DNA of 11,618 bases, taken from Actinomycetes bacterium (GTDB lineage Bacteria; Actinomycetota; Actinomycetes; Actinomycetales; Cellulomonadaceae). A model generated the notes under the pieces. It was not told the DNA's origin. It searched no databases and saw only the letters and a list, made by a program, of their open reading frames with translations. The position numbers were made by a program, and so were the translations under genes. The DNA lies in assembly GCA_023460255.1 (NCBI GenBank), contig JAEWQZ010000366.1, positions 1-11,618 of the forward strand, in the 5' to 3' direction. Shown here in pieces: positions 7,668-11,618 of this stretch. The stretch's first letter is position 1. The number at the start of each line of letters is the position of its first letter.

Positions 7668-8828
7668 GTGCACACGCAGACGCAGGTGACGCACGACGCG
7701 GGCGAGGACTGGGACCCGCGCGCGCCCGAGGTCCTGGCCGACCAGGTCGCGGCGTACGACGAGATGCGCGCGCGCTGTCCCGTGGCGCACAGCGCCCCCC
7801 AGGGCTGGACCCTGTTCCGCCACGCGGACGTCGCCGCTGCCGCGCGCGACCACGAGACGTTCTCCAACGTCGTCTCCTCCCGCGTCTCGGTGCCCAACGG
7901 CATGGACCCGCCCGAGCACAGCGCCCACCGCCGCGTGAACGAGCGCTACTTCACCCCGGAGCGGATGGCGGCATTCGCCCCGCGCTGCCGGGCGATCGCC
8001 AGGGACCTCGTCGCGGACCTGCCCCTGGGCGGACCCACCGAGGTCATGGAGCCGCTGGCCCGTGCCTTCGCCCTGCGGGTGCAGAGCGCCTTCATGGGCT
8101 GGCCCACCGAGCTGGAGGGCCCGCTGCGCGACTGGACGCTGCGCAACCACCGCGCCTCGCTCACCCGCGACCCGGATGCGCTGACCGCCGTCGCGCTCGA
8201 GTTCGACGGCCACATCCGTGCCCAGCTCGACGCACGGCGCGCGGACCCCGCTGTGACGGACGTGACGGCGGAGCTGCTCACCGAGCGGGTCGGCGGCCGG
8301 CCGCTGACGGACGCGGAGCTGGTCAGCCTCATCCGCAACTGGACGGTGGGCGAGCTGAGCACGATCGCCGCCTGCGTCGGGATCCTCGTGCACGGGCTCG
8401 CGGAGCGGCCACAGGTCCAGGACCTGCTGCGCCGCGACCCGGACGCCGTGCCGCCGGCCGTCGACGAGCTGCTGCGCATCCACCCGCCCCTCGTGGCCAA
8501 CCGGCGCCGGACCAGGAGGGCCGTCGAGGTGGGCGGCCGGCAGATCGGCGCCGGGGAGCCGGTGACGCTCCTGTGGGCCTCGGCGAACCGCGACGAGGCG
8601 GTGACCGGCGACCCCGACGAGTTCCGGCTCGACCGTGACCCCTCGGACAACCTCCTGTACGGGACCGGGATCCACGTCTGCCCGGGCGCGCCGCTCGCCC
8701 GCCTCGAGCTGCGCGTGCTCGTCGAGGAGCTGCTGGCGGCCACGACCCACATCGGGCCCGTCGCGCACGCCGCACGGGCCACCTACCCGGCGAGCGGGTT
8801 CACCGCGCTGGTGGTGGAGCTGCGATGA
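7668..8828 (+). CDS. Cytochrome P450 heading a molybdenum-cofactor operon
   Basis: Encodes a soluble 386-residue class I-type bacterial P450 with no signal peptide or membrane anchor. The haem loop is YGTGIHVCPG (331-340) with the thiolate ligand Cys338; Tyr331 replaces the usual Phe. The K-helix ExxR is E267-L-L-R270 and the C-helix region reads MDPPEHSAHRR (79-89). The I-helix reads NWTVGELSTIA (224-234). The usual (A/G)Gx(D/E)T acid-alcohol pair is not reproduced: if Glu229 is the acid, Leu230 stands where Thr should be; if the motif is shifted by one, the acid is Leu and the alcohol is Ser231. The GTG start is chosen for the TAGCGT element upstream and the normal N-terminal length. The stop overlaps the mogA start as ATGA, so the P450 is cotranscribed with Moco genes. 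No ferredoxin or reductase gene is nearby. The substrate is unknown. Confidence 0.93.
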   Translation: MHTQTQVTHDAGEDWDPRAPEVLADQVAAYDEMRARCPVAHSAPQGWTLFRHADVAAAARDHETFSNVVSSRVSVPNGMDPPEHSAHRRVNERYFTPERMAAFAPRCRAIARDLVADLPLGGPTEVMEPLARAFALRVQSAFMGWPTELEGPLRDWTLRNHRASLTRDPDALTAVALEFDGHIRAQLDARRADPAVTDVTAELLTERVGGRPLTDAELVSLIRNWTVGELSTIAACVGILVHGLAERPQVQDLLRRDPDAVPPAVDELLRIHPPLVANRRRTRRAVEVGGRQIGAGEPVTLLWASANRDEAVTGDPDEFRLDRDPSDNLLYGTGIHVCPGAPLARLELRVLVEELLAATTHIGPVAHAARATYPASGFTALVVELR

Positions 8829-9313
8829 CCCCGTCCGCGTCCCGAGCCACCGTGGTCGTCGTCTCCGACAGGTGCGCCGCCGGCACGGCCCACGACCGTT
8901 CCGGTCCGACGGCACGCGACCTCCTCGCCGAGGCAGGGTTCGCCGTCGACCTCCAGGTGGTGCCCGACGGCGCGGCGAGCGTCGGCGCCGCCCTGCGCGC
9001 GGCGTCGGCCGCGGGGGCCCGGGTCGTGGTGACGAGCGGCGGCACCGGGGTCGGTCCCCGCGACGAGACACCCGAGGGCACGCGGCCCCTCCTCGAGCGC
9101 GAGCTCCCGGGACTCGCGGAGGCGATCCGGCGGGCCTCGGCGTCGACCGTGCCGACCGCCGTGCTGTCCCGCGGGCTCGCCGGGGTGACCCGCGACGGGG
9201 TCGTCGTCGTCAACCTGCCCGGCAGCCCCGGCGGGGTCGCCGACGGTCTCACCGTGCTCCTGCCCCTCCTGTCCCACCTGCTGGACCAGCTCGCCGGCGG
9301 TGATCACGGATGA
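8825..9313 (+). CDS. mogA: Molybdopterin adenylyltransferase-type protein (MogA/MoaB)
   Basis: Encodes a 162-residue MoCF-biosynthesis-domain protein. Family members adenylylate molybdopterin before metal insertion by MoeA. The signature TSGGTGVGPRDETPE (70-84) is intact, followed by LSRGLAGV (114-121) and LPGSPGG (131-137). Asp48 and Asp80 are likely equivalents of the catalytic Asp49 and Asp82 of E. coli MogA. The ATG overlaps the P450 stop (ATGA), with GGAG 5 nt upstream inside the P450 gene; its own stop overlaps the moaE start (ATGA). MogA and MoaB are hard to separate by sequence, and in organisms with one copy the protein does the adenylylation job whatever its name. Confidence 0.93.
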   Translation: MTPSASRATVVVVSDRCAAGTAHDRSGPTARDLLAEAGFAVDLQVVPDGAASVGAALRAASAAGARVVVTSGGTGVGPRDETPEGTRPLLERELPGLAEAIRRASASTVPTAVLSRGLAGVTRDGVVVVNLPGSPGGVADGLTVLLPLLSHLLDQLAGGDHG

Positions 9314-9753
9314 CGGGCACCACCCGACCCGAGCGTCTCCTGGCCCGGCTGGGTGACGAGCCGCTGTCGGTCGGCGCGCACCTCGCCGCGGTGGCGGATC
9401 CCGCGGCCGGTGCGGTGACCACCTTCGTGGGACAGGTGCGCGACCACGACCCGACGGTCGACGGCAAGGTCGTCGCCCTGGAGTACTCCGCGCACCCCGA
9501 CGCCGCTGCCGTCCTGGAGCGCCTCGCCCGTGCCGCGCGCGACCGCGACGGCGTGCTCGGCGTGGCGGTCAGCCACCGGGTGGGCGCGCTGGTGGTCGGC
9601 GAGGCGGCACTGGTCGCCGCGGTCGCCACGGCGCACCGCGATCTCGCCTTCTCCGTCTGCCGCGAGCTCGTCGAGGCCGTGAAGGCCGAGCTGCCGGTGT
9701 GGAAGCGCGAGGTGCTCGCCGACGGGTCGCACCTCTGGGTGGGCCTGACGTGA
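9310..9753 (+). CDS. moaE: Molybdopterin synthase large subunit MoaE
   Basis: Encodes a 147-residue MoaE, which with MoaD-thiocarboxylate converts cyclic pyranopterin monophosphate to the dithiolene molybdopterin. FVGQVRDHD (39-47), ALEYSAHPDAA (56-66), SHRVG (88-92), AHRDLAF (108-114) and KAELPVWKRE (125-134) follow the family order. Lys125 and Lys132 have the same 7-residue spacing as the active-site Lys119 and Lys126 of E. coli MoaE; Arg44 and His109-Arg110 are also conserved. Both ends overlap the neighbours by 4 nt (ATGA with mogA, GTGA with moaA), so translation is coupled along the operon. Its partner MoaD is encoded about 1 kb away on the opposite strand. Confidence 0.95.
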   Translation: MTGTTRPERLLARLGDEPLSVGAHLAAVADPAAGAVTTFVGQVRDHDPTVDGKVVALEYSAHPDAAAVLERLARAARDRDGVLGVAVSHRVGALVVGEAALVAAVATAHRDLAFSVCRELVEAVKAELPVWKREVLADGSHLWVGLT

Positions 9754-10754
9754 CCCGGCCGGCGCCCCTGGTCGACCGCTTCGGGCGGGTGCACCGCGAC
9801 CTGCGCATCTCGCTCACGGACAGGTGCCAGCTGCGGTGCACGTACTGCCTGCCGGCCGAGGGCGTGCCGTGGCTGCCGGGCCCCACGATGCTGACCACCG
9901 ACGAGCTCGTCCGGATCACCCGGGTGGCGGTCGGGCTCGGTGTCACCGAGATCCGCCTGACCGGTGGCGAGCCGCTGCTGCGGCCGGACGTCGTCGACGT
10001 CGTGCGCCGCCTGGCGCAGCTCACCGGGCCCGACGGTCCGCCGGAGGTCTCACTCACGACGAACGCGCTCCGGCTCCCCGCCCTCGCGGCGCCGCTGGCC
10101 GACGCCGGCCTGGCCCGGGTCAACGTCAGCCTGGACACGGTGGACCCCGAGACCTTCCGCGCCCTGACCCGCCGGGACCGGCTCGGCCAGACCCTGGCGG
10201 GCCTCGCCGCGGCGGACGCCGCCGGCCTGCACCCGATCAAGCTCAACGCCGTCGTCATGCGCGGGGTGAACGACGAGGAGGTCGTCGAGCTGGTCCGGTT
10301 CGCCGTCGACCACGGCTACCAGATGCGGTTCATCGAGCAGATGCCGCTCGACGCCGGGCACACCTGGGACCGGCGGGAGATGGTCACCCAGACCGAGATC
10401 CTCGACCGCCTGGGTACCGCGTTCCGCCTCACCCCCGTCCCCGCCCGCGGCTCGGCCCCCGCCGAGCTGTGGACGATCGACGACGGGCCGGCGACGGTCG
10501 GCGTCATCGCGTCGGTGAGCGCCCCCTTCTGCGGCGCGTGCGACCGGGTGCGGCTCACTGCCGACGGGCAGCTGCGCGCCTGCCTGTTCGCGCGGGAGGA
10601 GACCGACCTGCGCACCCTCGTCCGCGAGGGCCACGACGACGCCGCGCTGGAGGCGGCGGTGCGGGCCTGCCTCGCGGGCAAGCGCGCGGGCCACGGCATC
10701 GACGACCCCGCGTTCCTGCAACCCGCGCGACCGATGAACGCCATCGGGGGCTGA
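9750..10754 (+). CDS. moaA: GTP 3',8-cyclase MoaA (radical SAM)
   Basis: Encodes a 334-residue radical SAM enzyme that catalyses the first Moco step, GTP to 3',8-cyclo-GTP, with MoaC. The N-terminal cluster motif is C26-x3-C30-x2-C33 (DRCQLRCTYCLP) and the SAM-binding TGGEPLLR is at 71-78. The C-terminal second cluster is C261-x2-C264-x13-C278, with Arg266 and Arg268 in the GTP-contact position. The protein ends in MNAIGG; the C-terminal Gly-Gly tail is a functional hallmark of MoaA. The GTG start at 9750 is chosen because it overlaps the moaE stop (GTGA) and places VTRPAPLVDRFGRVHRDLRIS at the usual N-terminus; the frame is open 17 codons further up, but only as a shadow of moaE. No moaC is in the window. 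Confidence 0.97.
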   Translation: MTRPAPLVDRFGRVHRDLRISLTDRCQLRCTYCLPAEGVPWLPGPTMLTTDELVRITRVAVGLGVTEIRLTGGEPLLRPDVVDVVRRLAQLTGPDGPPEVSLTTNALRLPALAAPLADAGLARVNVSLDTVDPETFRALTRRDRLGQTLAGLAAADAAGLHPIKLNAVVMRGVNDEEVVELVRFAVDHGYQMRFIEQMPLDAGHTWDRREMVTQTEILDRLGTAFRLTPVPARGSAPAELWTIDDGPATVGVIASVSAPFCGACDRVRLTADGQLRACLFAREETDLRTLVREGHDDAALEAAVRACLAGKRAGHGIDDPAFLQPARPMNAIGG

Positions 10755-10761
10755 GTCCCCC
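10746..10761 (+). terminator. Small hairpin across the moaA stop codon
   Basis: GGGGG (10746-10750) and CCCCC (10757-10761) can pair around a 6-nt loop that holds the moaA TGA. There is no T-run. Alone it is a weak candidate; with the hairpin at 10790-10808 it may help end transcription between the two converging operons. Confidence 0.3.
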
Positions 10762-10786
10762 CGCGACGGGACGTGCGGGCGGGCCG

Positions 10787-11023
10787 TCAGCCGCCGGCGA
10801 ACGGCGGCAGGACGTCCACCGTGGCGCCGTCCGGCAGGGCGTCCTGCCCGGTCACCCGCACGCCGTCGGCGAGCAGCGAGCACCTGTCGAGGACCGTGGC
10901 CAGGGCGGCGCCGTGCTCGCCCACCATCGCGGCGCGCAGCTCGTCGACGGAACGGGCCGGCCACGACTCCGACTCCACGCCGGCGGCCTCCGCCGCGCCC
11001 GCGAAGTACCGCACAGTGATCAC
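10787..11023 (-). CDS. moaD: Molybdopterin synthase sulfur-carrier subunit MoaD
   Basis: Encodes a 78-residue ubiquitin-like (ThiS/MoaD) protein, normal length for MoaD. It opens with ITVRYFAGAAEAAG and ends in DGATVDVLPPFAGG; the terminal Gly-Gly is activated and thiocarboxylated to donate sulfur to MoaE-bound precursor. The GTG start at 11023 has GGAGGG 6 nt upstream and overlaps the stop of the DUF6457 gene (GTGA). The frame is open further upstream but that part only shadows the neighbouring genes. It converges on moaA with 32 nt between the two stop codons. The activating enzyme (MoeB/MoeZ) is not in the window. Confidence 0.93.
   Translation of the reverse strand: MITVRYFAGAAEAAGVESESWPARSVDELRAAMVGEHGAALATVLDRCSLLADGVRVTGQDALPDGATVDVLPPFAGG
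10790..10808. terminator. Perfect 7-bp hairpin between converging operons
   Basis: GCCGCCG (10790-10796) and CGGCGGC (10802-10808) flank a 5-nt loop, beginning 36 nt past the moaA stop and inside the last codons of moaD (Pro-Pro-Phe-Ala-Gly-Gly). Because it is symmetrical it can form in transcripts from either side. It lacks a T-tract, so it may act as a 3'-end stabilising or collision element and not as a classical intrinsic terminator. Confidence 0.4.
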
Positions 11024-11295
11024 CGCGGGCCCTCCGGCGACCAGCCCCGCATGCGGTCGGTGACCGACGCGGCGACCGCCTCGAATCCGGCGAAGCCCCC
11101 GCCCCGCGCCCCGACCGCGCAGCCGACCAGGAAGGCGGTGAGCGGGACGGCCGGGCGCCCGACCTCCGCCGCCGTCTCCCGCGCGAGGTCGAGGACGGCC
11201 TCCACCTCGATGACGTCGGGGTCCACCGCGAGTGCCTCCACGAGTTCGGCCACCCACGCGTAGATGTCCGGCCCGGGCCTGCCGTGCGGACTCAT
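11020..11295 (-). CDS. DUF6457-like small protein between mobA and moaD
   Basis: Encodes 91 residues. The core, with Trp14 and then EVEAVLDLARETAAEVGRPA (30-49) and PLTAFLVGCAVG (51-62), resembles DUF6457, a short helical domain that in actinobacteria occurs next to, or fused with, the MobA-type nucleotidyltransferase. The biochemical role is unknown. The ATG start has GGGAGGAG just upstream and overlaps the mobA stop (ATGA); the stop overlaps the moaD start (GTGA), so all three are translationally coupled. No catalytic motif or metal ligand set is visible; the single Cys (C59) lies in the hydrophobic helix. An accessory or stabilising role for MobA is inference from context. The family call is from memory of the motif, not a search. 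Confidence 0.7.
   Translation of the reverse strand: MSPHGRPGPDIYAWVAELVEALAVDPDVIEVEAVLDLARETAAEVGRPAVPLTAFLVGCAVGARGGGFAGFEAVAASVTDRMRGWSPEGPR
11030..11035 (-). promoter_or_regulatory. Ribosome binding site of moaD
   Basis: GGAGGG lies 6 nt before the GTG at 11023, inside the 3' end of the DUF6457 gene. It supports this GTG over any of the upstream codons in the same open frame. Confidence 0.7.
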
Positions 11296-11618
11296 CCGTC
11301 TCCTCCCATCGCCGCGTCGAGCGCGGCCACGTCCTGCCAGGTGTCGGCGTCGGTCGCCGACCCGTCCGGATCCGTGACGTCCACCAGGCGCAGGTCCGCG
11401 ACCAGCCGCCGCACCGAGCGGTCGCGGACGCCGCCGTCCGCACGCAGGGTCTCCAGCGCGTCCACGAGCGCCGCACGGCGGTAGGCCGCGACGAGGTGCT
11501 GGCGGTGGTCACCGTCGTGCGCGACCGCGCCGTCGGCGTCGGGCGTGTCCGCCAGTGCCCGCAGGAGCCGCGGCACCAGGCCCGCGGCGCGCGGGACGTC
11601 GCACGCGAGCACCACCAC
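11292..11618 (-). CDS. mobA: Molybdenum cofactor guanylyltransferase MobA, C-terminal part
   Basis: 108 C-terminal codons are visible; the N-terminal Rossmann GTP-binding part (LxGGxSxRxG) lies beyond the right edge. What remains starts at the VVLACDVP segment, whose Asp is the Mg2+/nucleotide-binding residue of the family. It continues through DADGAVAHDGDHRQHL and AAYRRAAL (matching the DGxxxPL.A.YR region) and ends with a TDADTWQDVAAL segment like the DxDTPEDL motif. MobA joins GMP to Mo-MPT to make the bis-MGD form that NarG requires, which fits the window. A related MobA-like NTP transferase cannot be excluded without the N-terminus. It overlaps the DUF6457 gene by 4 nt. Confidence 0.8.
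   Translation of the reverse strand: MVVLACDVPRAAGLVPRLLRALADTPDADGAVAHDGDHRQHLVAAYRRAALVDALETLRADGGVRDRSVRRLVADLRLVDVTDPDGSATDADTWQDVAALDAAMGGDG

Noticed and set aside
7668..8828. Identifying the P450 as a nitric oxide reductase (CYP55/P450nor)
   Set aside because: Its I-helix does not match the CYP55 pattern as I recall it, and gene context alone does not establish that chemistry. It is left as a possibility to test, not a call.
7617..9071. Minus-strand open frame of 484 codons opposite the P450 and mogA
   Set aside because: It is antisense to two convincing genes and crosses their junction. The translation has no recognisable domain.
1..11618. CRISPR arrays, tRNA/rRNA genes, insertion sequences or prophage genes
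   Set aside because: No repeat-spacer pattern, no tRNA-like cloverleaf in the short gaps, and no transposase or integrase. The window is almost fully covered by respiratory and Moco genes, and the longest gap is 115 nt.

Overview
The window is from a high-GC actinobacterium (Actinomycetota). The protein types suggest the Micrococcales/Cellulomonas-like side, but the genus cannot be fixed from sequence alone. The evidence is strong G/C bias at third codon positions, a mycobacteria/Streptomyces-type NarGH, a COG2345-type regulator, the actinobacterial small protein DUF6457, and probable leaderless GTG/ATG starts. The whole window is one functional theme: respiratory nitrate reduction and the molybdenum cofactor (Moco) it needs.

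Left part (1-6888, minus strand): a narK-narG-narH-(narJ) operon read right to left. It encodes a nitrate/nitrite transporter, the molybdopterin (bis-MGD) catalytic subunit, the iron-sulfur electron-transfer subunit, and the first 18 codons of a gene in the narJ position. narI should follow beyond the left edge. narG/narH overlap by 1 nt and narH/narJ by 4 nt. A GC hairpin lies in the 63-nt narK-narG gap.

Middle (6889-7667): a 115-nt region upstream of narK with an inverted repeat. It is followed by a minus-strand HTH regulator whose C-terminal cysteine pattern (C147, C161, C193) resembles SufR/COG2345 Fe-S regulators. A 61-nt divergent intergenic region with a direct repeat and a palindrome then separates it from a plus-strand cytochrome P450.

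Right part (7668-11618): on the plus strand, P450 - mogA/moaB - moaE - moaA form a tight operon in which every junction is a 4-nt stop/start overlap. Converging on it from the minus strand is mobA(partial) - DUF6457 - moaD, also with 4-nt overlaps. Together these supply cyclic pyranopterin synthesis (MoaA), both molybdopterin synthase subunits (MoaE, MoaD), MPT adenylylation (Mog/MoaB) and GMP attachment (MobA). MoaC, MoeA and MoeZ/MoeB are not in view.

The least expected element is the P450. It is the first gene of the Moco operon, is translationally coupled to mogA, has a non-canonical I-helix, and has no redox partner gene nearby. With the adjacent putative Fe-S regulator it is the best candidate here for undescribed biology, perhaps linked to nitrate/NO metabolism, although that link is inference.
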